From: Pteria penguin
Taxonomy: Eukaryota > Mollusca > Bivalvia > Pterioida > Pteriidae
Assembly: GCA_035048485.1 (NCBI GenBank)
Contig: CM068582.1
Span: 15,294,001-15,358,000 of the forward strand
Direction: 5' to 3'
Length of the DNA: 64,000 bases
Part shown: positions 53,801 to 62,600 of the stretch, piece by piece
Position numbering within the stretch: position 1 is the first letter of the stretch
Layout of the letters: every line of letters starts with the position of its first letter
Notes under the pieces: generated by a model
What the model was told of the DNA's origin: nothing
Databases searched by the model: none
What the model saw: only the letters and a program-made list of their open reading frames with translations
Program-made: the position numbers and the translations under genes

Positions 53801-55378
53801 GACATTCATGGACCCCTGAAATTCAGAGACCAGGTGCCCGTGAGGAGTGAGCGTCTCCTGTTTGGCTATTCACACCCGCCATGAATGCCCTGACATACAG
53901 ATGAAAATATAATTCAGCACTGTATATATACATGAATGTGAATAAACACTGTGTAGAAAGTGTCACAGTCACATAACATCAGGAAAAAAGGTATAATAAC
54001 GCTTAAGTCAAACCCTCCGCGGGGAACTTTTTTACCAGCTCCACACTGCAAAGGGAAAAAGGGAATAAGACAGACAAGCAGGCCAAAAACTAGTTGCCTC
54101 CAAATTTCATTCCTGGGACACAAAAAAGGAATACCGGGCTACCAACCCTAACTTTTTTCAGCATGTTACAGGAAACATGCATATTTCTTTGTTTGGCCTT
54201 ATCATCTCCTGTTGGGTAGTTATATCCACCATGAATGCCAAGTAATAGACAAGGGAAAATGTGGACAGACTGAGACATGAACTTATTATCTTCCTTCATC
54301 TGTGCAGATGATTTTCTAGTTAACCAAGACAGTCACACAGTTCTCAGTCCATAATGTAGAGATGAAAAGACAATTCTGATTATTCATTATTAGATTCTAA
54401 AATAATATACAATATCTTGGGATTCAACTAATTCTAAATAAAAGTGACATATATAGATAGAACAATAATCTGTTATTGCTTCATATCTGCATCACAATGA
54501 TATAATAATTAAATGCTGAATATTTATACTTTTGCTATCCACTCTGGCAAAATATAAAAACAGTTGTATTTCCACTTTCATTACTAAAAAATAGATCCGT
54601 TTGGTACTCACTGGTAACAGATTAAATTAAGATTTTTTAAAATTTCATTTTATTTTTTAACATCGTTCAAAAGGTAACTTGCCCATCTTGTTAACATGTG
54701 AAAAGGTCTAAATCTGATCATGATCTGTGTATTTTACACATTTAGCCGGTCCCACTTTGATGCATATACTTCATTCAAGTTTTGTATTGATCTTGTTGTC
54801 ATAAAATATAAAACTATACAGACCAAACACCATAGAGACAAACAAATGAAATATGTTGTGTTTCTGCTTTCTGACCCTATTTCATAGTGCCAATCTAACA
54901 AATTTAATTGAAAAAATTAAAAACTTAAAAAACAAAACCTGGTATTTGGTCTACCTCTCCTAGCTATTTTGGCATAGAGGCTCTATGCCAAAATAGCTAG
55001 GAGAGGTTTATTTTGTTAAATTCTTTTACTTTCGAATTTCTGATGATGCAAAACTTGCCATGTGGCACAAAGAACAGAATATTGATAAATATAAATAATC
55101 TGACTATATGAAGAAAATTTTATAACCTGTAATAAATTAGTTATTGATCTAGCCATTAATGGCCATTCTAGTCCAATACAATTTATATAGAAAATGAAAG
55201 TAGACATCGTAAAAAAAAAAAAGAGGTCATAATGCAGAATAGAGTAGCTTTATTTCCCTTAATCAAAAATTGCAAAGTAATTATTACAAGGAACAAACCG
55301 TGAGAATTGTAAATCCTTTTTCTTGGAAGAAGCATCGTATTTTTCCTCCATCATTTCATTTTCTACCACGTTCTGCAT
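35829..55378 (-). CDS. SCLY: Selenocysteine lyase, PLP-dependent class-V aminotransferase fold, 13 exons
   Basis: Coding exons in transcript order: 55378-55299, 53072-52960, 52061-51990, 50745-50717, 49406-49220, 47504-47377, 46481-46323, 45531-45422, 44346-44310, 43469-43386, 42456-42357, 39727-39658, 35988-35829. The sum is 1,329 nt (442 aa plus stop; human is about 445) with every phase consistent. The enzyme releases selenium from L-selenocysteine, giving alanine, in cytosolic selenium recycling. Visible landmarks are [52 protein letters not shown], the PLP lysine in TIVGHK (Lys256), [28 protein letters not shown] and the catalytic Cys385 in [13 protein letters not shown], the GGGQERN/SGTENT spacing and overall length favour SCLY over mitochondrial NFS1. 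The start Met is the first after an in-frame upstream stop. Exon 1 is assigned from phase and position and is the least conserved. Exon 3 ends at a GC donor. Exon 4 is only 29 bp. Confidence 0.95.
37018..37440. repeat. 37-bp minisatellite in SCLY intron 12
   Basis: About 11-12 copies of a unit containing GGATCATCACAGGACAGGCC and ATAACCAACATACTCAA. Some copies lack a short ATACTC segment, so unit length alternates between about 37 and 30 bp. Copies are nearly identical, which suggests recent expansion. Flanking sequence (36,770-37,720) contains more widely spaced diverged copies of ACCAACATGCTTTT and TGGACAACACT. Confidence 0.88.
38125..38395 (+). repeat. AGGTCA-rich repeat with terminal hairpin, SCLY intron 12
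   Basis: Close paralogue of 13,865-14,130: GTGAAACACTAATGCCCC start, AAGGTCATTGTCAAGG, GTATGCATGTCAAATATGAA, GACAGACAAACAAAC, and terminal GCCCCCGATCTATTGATTCG then GGGACATAAAA. Shared edges define the element at about 260-270 bp. Confidence 0.72.
38750..39130 (+). mobile_element. Decayed SINE pair, partial head-body unit followed by a near-complete copy
   Basis: Two diverged tRNA-like heads occur in the same orientation, at about 38,755-38,815 and 38,876-38,942. Each is followed by the TCTGTCTTTCGGAT/TCTTGTCTTTTGGAT body, but the first breaks off after about 65 bp of body. This fits a partial tandem duplication or insertion of one copy beside another. Lies in SCLY intron 12. Confidence 0.75.
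40252..40615 (+). repeat. Mollusc-type GAGGCCC...GGGCC interspersed repeat, SCLY intron 11
   Basis: Begins AAGAGGCCCAAATGGGCCTA and TATCGCTCACCTGAGCA. It contains two related segments (TATAAGGTTTGGTGATATTT and TATGAAGTTTGGTGGAATTC, each followed by TGTGCAG) and ends in a GACGGACGGACGGCAGACGA tract. I recall this layout as frequent in bivalve genomes and transcripts; the class is not known to me. Confidence 0.6.
40859..42277. repeat. Large inverted repeat in SCLY intron 11, right arm split by a transposon
   Basis: Left arm 40859-41127 is the inverted, diverged copy of the right arm 41146-42277 once the 861-bp insertion at 41279-42139 is removed. Shared stretches include GGTAAGTTTTTATT, ATATGTTTGAT, CATTCCGTTTATCAAAATTG and CCCTATCATTCAA. 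The central spacer is about 20 bp. Similar peptide-like frames on both strands here reflect this symmetry, not a gene. Confidence 0.8.
41279..42139. mobile_element. 861-bp non-autonomous DNA transposon with 27-bp TIRs and TA target site
   Basis: The left terminus CCGTATTTACTCGAATATAA and the reverse complement of the right terminus (CCGTATTTCCTCAAATATAA) match at 18 of these 20 positions and continue for several more bases. TA flanks both sides (41277-41278, 42140-42141). The opposite arm of the surrounding inverted repeat provides the unoccupied site, and removing the element plus one TA gives equal-length alignment there. No transposase frame is present. Confidence 0.85.
42690..43020 (+). 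repeat. Decayed AGGTCA-rich repeat, SCLY intron 10
   Basis: ATGACCTTAGGTCAAAGTTC, TATGAAGCAGATCAA (twice), GATGGACAGACAGACAGG and a final CCCCAAACTTCATTTGTAGG stem. Old member of the same class. Confidence 0.5.
44495..44680 (+). repeat. Decayed AGGTCA-rich repeat, SCLY intron 8
   Basis: GAATGTCAAGGTCACAGGGT, AAAATTATGGTAGCAACAG, AACATGGAAATATGAAAATG: a partial copy of the 8,225 module. Confidence 0.5.
47505..49219 (-). other. SCLY intron 5, one SINE and otherwise plain
   Basis: Holds the SINE at 47,789-48,056. A short GTGAAACACTGATGCCCC edge at 48,830 resembles the left end of the AGGTCA-type element at 38,125. Confidence 0.45.
47789..48056 (-). mobile_element. tRNA-derived SINE in SCLY intron 5, same strand as the gene
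   Basis: A minus-strand copy of the SINE body (GGGATCTTTTACTTG, ACCTCGGTTTCTACTGT) ending in the tRNA-like head near 48,050. The 12-bp duplication CCATTCCAAAGA is present at 47777-47788 and 48057-48068. Confidence 0.88.
50120..50350 (+). mobile_element. Decayed tRNA-derived SINE in SCLY intron 4
   Basis: A recognisable head (GGCTCATGCTTGAGAGGTTC, GGTTCAATTCCC), TTCAGATGAGACAATAAG and GTCACCATATAAGTG, all with many substitutions. An old copy, antisense to SCLY. Confidence 0.7.
51338..51996 (-). repeat. 28-bp minisatellite made of copies of the SCLY exon 3 splice donor
   Basis: About 23 copies (hand count) of a 28-bp unit. On the minus strand the unit reads TAACAG|GCAAGTC followed by TAGTGTTTAGTAAAG. 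The first copy is the exon 3/intron 3 junction itself (51990/51989). Most copies keep the GC dinucleotide, one has CAG|GTAAGT (51758/51759), and a subset reads AAG|GTAAGAGG in the neighbouring register. Units next to the exon (51,850-51,980) are more diverged than those farther into the intron. Confidence 0.9.
51981..51998 (-). other. GC-type 5' splice donor of SCLY exon 3
   Basis: The exon ends CTAACAG and the intron begins GCAAGTCC. Joining here to exon 4 at 50745 gives the family segment [15 protein letters not shown] in frame. No GT donor near this point preserves it: reading on meets a stop within ten bases. GC-AG introns are a known minority class with otherwise strong U1 pairing, as here. 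Confidence 0.8.
52225..52494 (-). mobile_element. tRNA-derived SINE in SCLY intron 2, same strand as the gene
   Basis: A minus-strand copy with complete body and tRNA-like head (CACTGGGCCACACTGGCTT on plus). The 13-bp duplication TGAACCATAATGG is present at 52212-52224 and 52495-52507. Confidence 0.9.
53313..53731. mobile_element. hAT-like MITE in SCLY intron 1
   Basis: Termini CAGTGTCCGCGAAA and its inverted partner TTTTGCGGACACTG form about 14-bp TIRs with one mismatch. Inside are several GGACCG/CGGTCC and GGACAAA/TTTGTCC motifs. The flanks share CATGA in matching register within 8 bp, consistent with a worn 8-bp target duplication. CAGTG termini are typical of hAT elements. No coding capacity. 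Confidence 0.65.
53990..54070 (-). repeat. Dispersed repeat shared between SCLY introns 7 and 1
   Basis: On the minus strand GCAGTGTGGAGCTGGTAAAA and the following bases resemble the plus-strand sequence at 45,879-45,950 (GCAGTGTGGAGCTGGTAGAA). The two copies are in opposite orientation. Class unknown. Nearby, CTCCTGTTTGGCTATTCACA/CCATGAATGCC at 53,855 and 54,207 form a diverged direct repeat. Confidence 0.5.
54953..55007. repeat. Perfect 27-bp palindrome with a 1-nt centre, SCLY intron 1
   Basis: The left arm (54953-54979) starts ACCTCTCCTAGCTATTTTGG, and the right arm (54981-55007) is its exact reverse complement. A single G (54980) separates the arms. Flanks are not complementary. Confidence 0.95.
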
Positions 55379-55623
55379 CTGATCGATTTTCAGTATCGCT
55401 TACATCATCAAAAATAATTTATAATCAATAATAACTCCAGCTGTCTGCAATATATTAAAAAACTATTAAGCACTAATTGTTTCAAAATCACTATGATTGA
55501 AAGTCCTTTATGACAGTTAGTGTGTAAATAATAGGATTATCGCTTTGTTTTTTCTGCGTTATTGATATAGACGGACTTGTTGACAAAGCGAAACTGAAAG
55601 TACATCCATGGGGAGTAAGACGG
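55379..55623. promoter_or_regulatory. Head-to-head intergenic interval, probable bidirectional promoter of SCLY and the SDR gene
   Basis: Only 245 bp separate the SCLY start codon (minus strand) from the SDR start codon (plus strand), so both 5' UTRs and core promoters must share this interval or overlap it. I see no clear TATA box at a sensible distance from either start. No repeat interrupts it. Shared control is inferred from geometry alone. Confidence 0.6.
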
Positions 55624-58600
55624 ATGGATGTTTATGTAAACTTATGCAACTTTATCAAGTTAACCCTTGACCTGATCGTGTTGATTGGGAAAGTGTGTTA
55701 CATTGTGATAAAGTCGACTATTCAATGGCTTTCTCCAGTGTATGCCAAGGACATAAGTAATGAGATTTTGCTCATTACTGGAGGTGGGCGGGGCATTGGG
55801 CGCCAGCTAGCACTGCAATTTGCCAAACATAAACCAAAACATGTAAATATGACAAATGTGTTATGGCAATGACAATCAGAGCGCTGAATTCGAGCATGCC
55901 AATCATGATGTGAAAAGTCATTGCTTATAACTAGTCTACTTCTAGTTTCAACTAGTTGCAGCAAACATGTTGGGGACAACCTTTCATTTGTTTGAGAGAT
56001 AATCACACAAATGAGTAACAATCACTGTTTTCAGTAATCAGTTTCAACCATAGGAATTCTGATTTGAAATTCAAAAGGGCTTATCTTACATGCCAAATAT
56101 ATTGTAACCTATATTCAGTTCAACTTAATACAAAGATTTGCCCCTTTAAGTTTGAAGTCAAAATTCTATTATTTTCATTTTTCAGTATTTGTTTACTTAT
56201 ACTCAGTCATTGAAACTGATTACTGAAAACAGAGATTGTTACGCATTTGAGTGATTATTTCTCAAATGAGAGGTTGTCTCCCGAAAATGACGAGCAAGTC
56301 AGCAAAATAGGCTCTTTACTGGAATCAGTAACAAGTCTACATTCATTTACATGATCCATGCATGATATATAAAAACTAGCAATGTTATTGTATATTAACC
56401 TCCCCCCCCCTTCTTCCCTAAAATGTACACACCATATACATACTTCATATATATTGAGAAATAAAGGGGAGAAACCAAAACAAACAAAAGGTCCAAGAGG
56501 GCCCATGCTGCACACAGGAGCATAGTTATGGTATAATTATATATATAAATATTGGAATTTTCTTGGGTTAAAAGTCATAGAAGAATGTTCCAAAAACAAT
56601 GTCACAGCTCTCTACCCTGAGCACTATGATACTTTTAGATTTTATTAATCTATGTAGCTTTCCTGGCATTTTCTGAATTACAAAGGATGTTATCCCATCC
56701 TTAATCTAACATTAAGCAGATCTAGCAAAATATATAATTGCACTTTAGGGAAACTTAGAACTTTATTTCTGTCTGTATAAATTTCAGCAAAATAATTCCA
56801 TTAGTTCAGAGAAAGAAATCAGTTGAAATAAATATAAGGTGTAGTAGTGTACTCTCACCTTTTTAAACTAAAAAAAAAATAGATTAAAAAATAAAAAGAA
56901 AAGGGTAAGCATTTGTTTTGCAATCTATTTCTTCACACTTACATGTATTAATTTCCTTAAACAAGAATGAATTAAATAAATGCTTTACAAGCATTCTGCA
57001 TAGAGAAATCAAAGAACTTACCAGAAAATATGCAAAATTGATAAGGTCCAAAAAGGCTTAAAAACTTTTTAAAAATTTTATTTCGGAATGGAACCAAAAA
57101 CAGCAATTCTCAAGAAGCTTTTTTAAATCACTATCTCTGGTGCAGAGACTGCAGCCAGTCTGAGGAAGATGCTTGTTGAAGGAGAGTATACTCTTTGGGG
57201 CCTATGTTTTCCTCCCTACAGTAAGCCGGCGTGGCCTAGTGGTATCGCGTCGGACTCCTGATCGAGAGGCCTGGGTTCGAGTCCCGCTCTGGTCATGCCG
57301 GTGTCATGTCTTTCGGATGAGACAGTAAAAATCGAGGCCCCGTGTCTTGGTATGCATGGCACGTTAAAGATCCCTCACTGCTTCGGGTGGGTCCGTTGCA
57401 AAGGTCAAAATTTGTATGCCCCGCATCACGCAGATGCTGACACCATATACGGGAAATATTCGTGGTGTGACGTAAAACAAAAATCAATCAGTCAATCAAT
57501 CCTCCCTACATTAATTTTGTTTTTTGATAGATCTGGTAAAACCATTGTAAGGGACCATGAATATCTCATTCCTACCAATTATCATCAGAATTCTTCTACT
57601 AGTTCAGATATATTTGCACCTCAATCCAAGAATCCTTTTTTATATCCATAACAAATTGTCATTTAAATCAATTTTGTTCTCCAGTTTTTTATTTGTATAA
57701 GTAACGATTACAAATTTACTTAAAATATACAAAATTATTAAATGCATTTAAACAGCATTCATTCAGAAAATGAAAGAAATCCCCTGAAAAATGTGCATCA
57801 TATGCATTAAATCGAAATACATGCCAAAAACGTAAAATTTGTGTTTTAAAGGAATGGAACCAAACACGATAACCCTCCTAGACTACGCTGATACATTTGG
57901 ATTTGCAGACGGGTTGAATCAGTGGTATCTCATTGGATTTTCATTTGATGGCAGGTGGTTTCATTCCTTGTTGTTGGTTTGGGTTTTTTTAGGTGATTTA
58001 TGAGCTCCTGCCTCTTTATCTGTTTTTTTGTTTAAGACAGTATATTAAACCCATGCCTTATGTTGCAGTATAAATTGTAGTTATTAGTAGATCCCTTACA
58101 GCTTCAGGTAGGCCAGTCTGTCTCATCAGAAAAAAATTACGAAGCCATGTATCAGGCAATAAATAGGTTTGTAGCTTAGCAACTCTTTGAAGTAATAGAC
58201 CATCATAAATATATATATATATATGGATCTGACATGACATGCAATAAAAATTTATCTAGTATACCGGTAAACTAGCTGTTGCAGCTAACATAATATGATT
58301 TACCAAGATTTGGTGGCACTATTGAATCTTTTCATTAAACAGAGTTACTTGTATACAGTTTGAGCAGGTATTTTATGTCAAAACATAGTGACGTCAACCA
58401 GTTTTTTGTACTGCATCACAATTAATGCTTGACATCAGATACCCACTCATATGGGAAAGACCCAATATGTCAGTGGAATACCAGGTATAGGTGTTTTCTT
58501 AATTTGTATAACTTAATATTGTAACTCTTCCACTGTTATGTTTTGTTTTTTCGTTGCAGATTGTATTATGGGGTAGGAACAAAGTTGCTCTCCAGCAAAC

Positions 58601-61600
58601 GACTCACGATGTATTGGCTTTAGGGGTTCCATGTTCTTTCATGATATGTGATGTCAGTTCCAGGGAATGCATTTACCAGAGGGTAAATACAAAAACACAT
58701 ACAAAACACTAAAGATACTATATACTGGTAGCAAGCTTTTTGTCTTGTATCTGAAGTGTACTCTACAATGATACCCATTGCTAAATTGAAATTAAAACCA
58801 GAAGTTTTGTCTTCAAATTTTTTATAAATGCCAAAGAAAAAATTATTTCATAAGATCTGTCTAATAAACAGCATTAGTCATTTTAATGAAAAAATATCTT
58901 TTAAGGTATTTCTAATGGTCACAGTGATGAATTTGTAGTTCTTAATGCATATGTATCTAGACACCATTTCAAATAAAGTGATTTATCTACCTTTTGATAA
59001 AAATTAACTCTTTCACTCTCTGCATATCAAGGCAAGCTACATAATGGTGACTGCTACTTCACTGATCATATCTCACCATACAGATTAGAAAAGTAAATAG
59101 AATGACCAGTCATTGCACAACGTTTATATATACCATTCATTTTTCCACTTCCATGGGACTACCTTGTTAAACAAGAGCAGATAACTCCCTCTATTAAAAT
59201 AACTTATATACCTCACTTTTCAAATAGGCTGAAGAGGGTAGCTGCATTTTCTGAAAATATTCACCAGCAGCATAATTTCTATATATGGCCATGTTCTGTA
59301 ACTAGATAAAACTCTGCAGTTGAACATTTCTCTGTCAATTCATATTACACTACCGCTTAGGCCTAGTGTAAAATTGTCTGATTGCACCTTCAAGTGTGTA
59401 TTATTTTCTCTGGATAGTCTAGCATTCTCCATCCAAAAACACTGGCCTCTGTCATTTAGGTAAAATTTCTGTTCATTGTTGTATTGTTTTAATGCCACAC
59501 CATAATGATTTCACCTATATGGTGGCGACACCCATTTGGTGTGATGCCCTCATAATTTTCACCAATGCAGCTGGAAGCACTGAGAGATCTTTTATGTGTC
59601 AGTGACATATACTGTGACACAAGGCCTCAGATTAGGTTGTCTCATCTGAAGGACACATGAGAAGGCAGGTGTAAAAAATGAGGAGGCATGTGTAAAAAAT
59701 GAGGAGGCAGGTGTAAAAAAGGAGGAGGGAGGTGTAAGAGATCACCTCAGAAAAGTCTGAACTGATAGCTTGAATAGAGCCAGACACATCAGATTTTATA
59801 AGAGACCCAGTGTGATGCCATTGGACCAGCCTGCCCCCTATATGAAAAATAATTCATCCATTTAAGTTTACAAAACAAACAAACAAAAGCAGATAGTGAG
59901 TCTTCCTTTTTAGTACTGAGATTATTTACTTAAATGGTAGAACTCAGGCAGAGGAGTGATTCATGAGTGAAAATCCTCAAATTCTATAATTGAATTTAGA
60001 TATTTATGATAGTAGACATTAAAAAACACAATTATTTTGTAAATTCAGTGTTGCAAGTTCTAGATATATTTTTTTCTATAGATTATATAGAAAAAATAAT
60101 AGTAGGGAAAATATAAGATTAAAAGGATTAAGGAATGATAATTTCTTAGAACTTAATATACTAGGTATAGAAATCCCTATTCATATATTCCTTGATCCAT
60201 TCAGTGAATTGTCTTTATTTATTTCCATGGGATTTTAATTTGCCTGAATTGGTATTTACGTAGTATTTGCCTGAATTTTATGGAGAAACTGCACTTAAAT
60301 CATTTTAAACACTTTACAAGACCTCTAATATCTCTCCACATTGCAGGCAGAGGAAATAAGGAAGAAAGTTGGTGTGGTCACTTTACTGGTCAACAATGCA
60401 GGTGCTGTGAATGGTCAGAGTATAATTGATACCAGTGATTCAGAGATGGAATGTATTTTGAATACAAACTGTCTTGCACACATCTGGGTAAAAACATCTT
60501 TGATATTTTAATTTGAACATACCATAAATGTTATATCTTTTTATTTCAAATTATAAAGTGTATATATATATATTATGCTCTTCATAATTTTATACAATAA
60601 TTTTGTATGTCACAGTGGATCTATTGTTTTAGAGACATACATTTTTTCTGTTTAATTTGTCTGCCTTTCAACATCACTACATAAACTCCATGTTTGAAGG
60701 TTAAATGGACTCATTTACCCTGCAGACAGGGATTTTACATTGTGGTTTGTTCTCTCTGATTCCACTTGATAAATTAGATAAGTGGCAGAAAATTTGTTGG
60801 TACTGAGTGTTCCTTGCTATCTATTTATACATTTTTATGCATGATGCTGCCATTAACAAGGGTCTTTGAAATAAGGTCATAAGTTGATGACCTCTCAAGA
60901 TCTGTAAGTGACCTTATGAAAAGCTTAATGTTAAATTTTGAGTCCATTTTTGAACATTACTTGAATATGAAAAATGTGGTTGATTTTAGTGATAATTGTT
61001 GAATTTTTCTTTAAGGTGCTTGAATATTATTTTGAGCATGTGTAGAAAACCTCTTTGTCAGCTAAATTTATCATTGCTGTTATTAGAAATATTTAAGAGT
61101 AAATTAAGCATTTTGTTCTTAGTTAATTTTCTGAATGTCTTTGGTTTAGTGGGACTTACTATTGTGTCTATCTTTGACTATTGTATCTGTACAACATGCT
61201 TAAAAAGCATTTTGAAGAGGAAAGTGCTTAAAAAAGTTTTTGTCTTGGACTGTATGAACCATGCCTCTTGACCTTGACCTTTATACCATAAGCAATGATG
61301 ATGGAAGTGTAATGTTTTGCAAACATATCTCATTTACTTCTATTTCAGACAATAAAATGTTTCTTGCCAAATATGTTGTCTTTGAACCATGGACATATTG
61401 TGTCGATAAACTCAGTGCTTGGTCTGATGGGAATGAAGAATTGTGGAGACTACTGTACATCCAAATATGGCATGACAGGATTTTATGAAAGCTTGTATTG
61501 GGAGCTTCAAGAAGCGAATGGTATTCGCATCACCTCTGTACACCCATATACAGTGTCCAATAAAATGTTTGACGGAATCAGAATCAGGTAGAGAATTTTG

Positions 61601-62579
61601 TTCGAAATAAAAAGAAAGAAATCATACAACTGCTCTCAGAGTACCTTCAAATCATCAGCTTCGTTAAAATTCATCACCATTTAGTATTTACTTCAAGTGC
61701 ACTCTGGTTACAACAAGATTTAATATACACTTAGAGAAGTGTAATAAATTTTTGTACAATGCTTTTCATGTTTTAAAGTTACATAGTAATTACAAGGTAG
61801 ACTCAGCAAGAACCATTATGAATTATTATACATGTTCAGCATTCATGATGTGAAAACTAGAAATGTAGAAGAAAAATTGAATGGTAGCATTTTCTTTGAG
61901 TCTTGACTTTAGCAGATTTGCCAGCTTCAGATAAAGCTATTAGCTATAATGACATCATAATGGTGTGGTGTTAATATGTTTCTTGGGTTTTCTACAGCAA
62001 CATAGAATTGTGAAGTGTGTTGAGTGCTCCTATAGTTGGGTATGATATCACTTTCAACAAGTTTTCAATCACTTGCCATGTAAGCAGGTGGTTTGAATTA
62101 CAGGGGGGGGGGCTTTTTGGGGATTTGATCTTGTATTGCTGTCACTGCAACCCAGACATTAAACCTCTATACCAAGTGTAATCGTTTTTAATCGAGGTGG
62201 AGTCTTTTCTTTAAATGTAATGAAAAAATGCATATGAAGTTGTTGTGTTGCCACTGAAGCTAATGGACAATCCAAAGCACTGTCCATCATCTGTGTGTCT
62301 GTCTGTGTGTGTTTATTTATATGTCTGTATGTGTGTGTCTGATTATGGTGTCTGTCTGTGTGTTCATCAGTTACTTTTTTTATTGTACTTATCTCAGCAA
62401 ACAACACCACATTTGAGGGGTTTTTTTTCTTACTTAGATTCCCAACATTATTTCCCATGCTTCAAGAAGAATATGTGGCCAAAAAGACTGTGTCTGCTGT
62501 GCTATGCAATAGAAAATTTGTTATTATTCCAAAAGTGATGTACCTTGTGATATGGTGTAAAAGGTTTGTATGGACCTAA
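55624..62579 (+). CDS. SDR16C-family short-chain dehydrogenase (RDHE2/HSD17B11-like), 5 recognised exons
   Basis: Exons: 55624-55842, 58560-58682, 60347-60487, 61349-61587, 62438-62579. Phases match and total 864 nt (287 aa plus stop). An N-terminal hydrophobic segment (about residues 14-36) suggests ER or lipid-droplet anchoring. The Rossmann motif TGGGRGIG is residues 52-59, CDVS about 103-106, NNAG 130-133, and the triad is Ser183-Tyr196-Lys200 (YCTSK). These define a classical NAD(P)(H)-dependent SDR. Order, spacing and the N-terminal anchor fit SDR16C and HSD17B11/13, which oxidise retinol or act on steroid/lipid alcohols; the substrate cannot be told from sequence. Family members usually have some 15-30 further C-terminal residues after the segment ending near VMYLVIWCK. 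Here the frame runs into a stop just after a plausible donor (AAAAG|GTTTGT at about 62553), so a final exon may lie beyond the window, or the protein is short. The start Met is the first in frame and precedes the membrane segment. Confidence 0.88.
55843..57210 (+). other. SDR intron 1, left part
   Basis: A loose inverted repeat joins CAGTAATCAGTTTCAACC (about 56,034) with its mirror TTGAAACTGATTACTG (about 56,210) and continues outward to TTGTTTGAGAGATAATCACA (about 55,986) and TGATTATTTCTCAAATGAGA (about 56,251). The arms are about 65 bp and the whole is about 290 bp, suggesting a small foldback MITE. Confidence 0.5.
57221..57500 (+). mobile_element. tRNA-derived SINE in SDR intron 1
   Basis: Complete head (A-box TGGCCTAGTGG, B-box GGGTTCGAGTCCC), body and TCAATCAGTCAATCAAT tail. 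Exact 10-bp target duplication CCTCCCTACA at 57211-57220 and 57501-57510. It is the least diverged copy in the window together with that at 32,430, so the subfamily has been active fairly recently. Confidence 0.92.
58330..58480. repeat. Diverged relative of the 25.5-kb MITE-like repeat
   Basis: TTAAACAGAGTTACTTGTAT at the left and GACATCAGATACCCACTCAT, GGGAAAGACCCAATA at the right resemble the arms of the 25,528-25,737 element, including the GTCTTTTC/GAAAAGAC-like edge. Confidence 0.5.
58683..60346 (+). other. SDR intron 2, one decayed SINE and otherwise plain
   Basis: Only the SINE remnant at 59,480-59,838 was recognised. Confidence 0.45.
59480..59838 (-). mobile_element. Decayed SINE in SDR intron 2 carrying a short tandem repeat
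   Basis: A minus-strand SINE body (ATGCCACACCATAATGATT, GAGAGATCTTTTATGTG, TTGTCTCATCTGAAGGACA) is interrupted at 59,655-59,735 by about four copies of a 21-bp unit GAGGAGGCAGGTGTAAAAAAT. The head remnant (GCCATTGGACCAGCCTG) follows at about 59,815. Confidence 0.65.
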
Positions 62580-62600
62580 TTCTGAGTTTATAATACTTAA

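Noticed and set aside
35829..55378. Mitochondrial cysteine desulfurase NFS1 instead of SCLY
   Set aside because: The GGGQERN and SVGAACHA contexts, overall length and C-terminal layout follow SCLY, and the predicted N-terminus has no mitochondrial presequence features.
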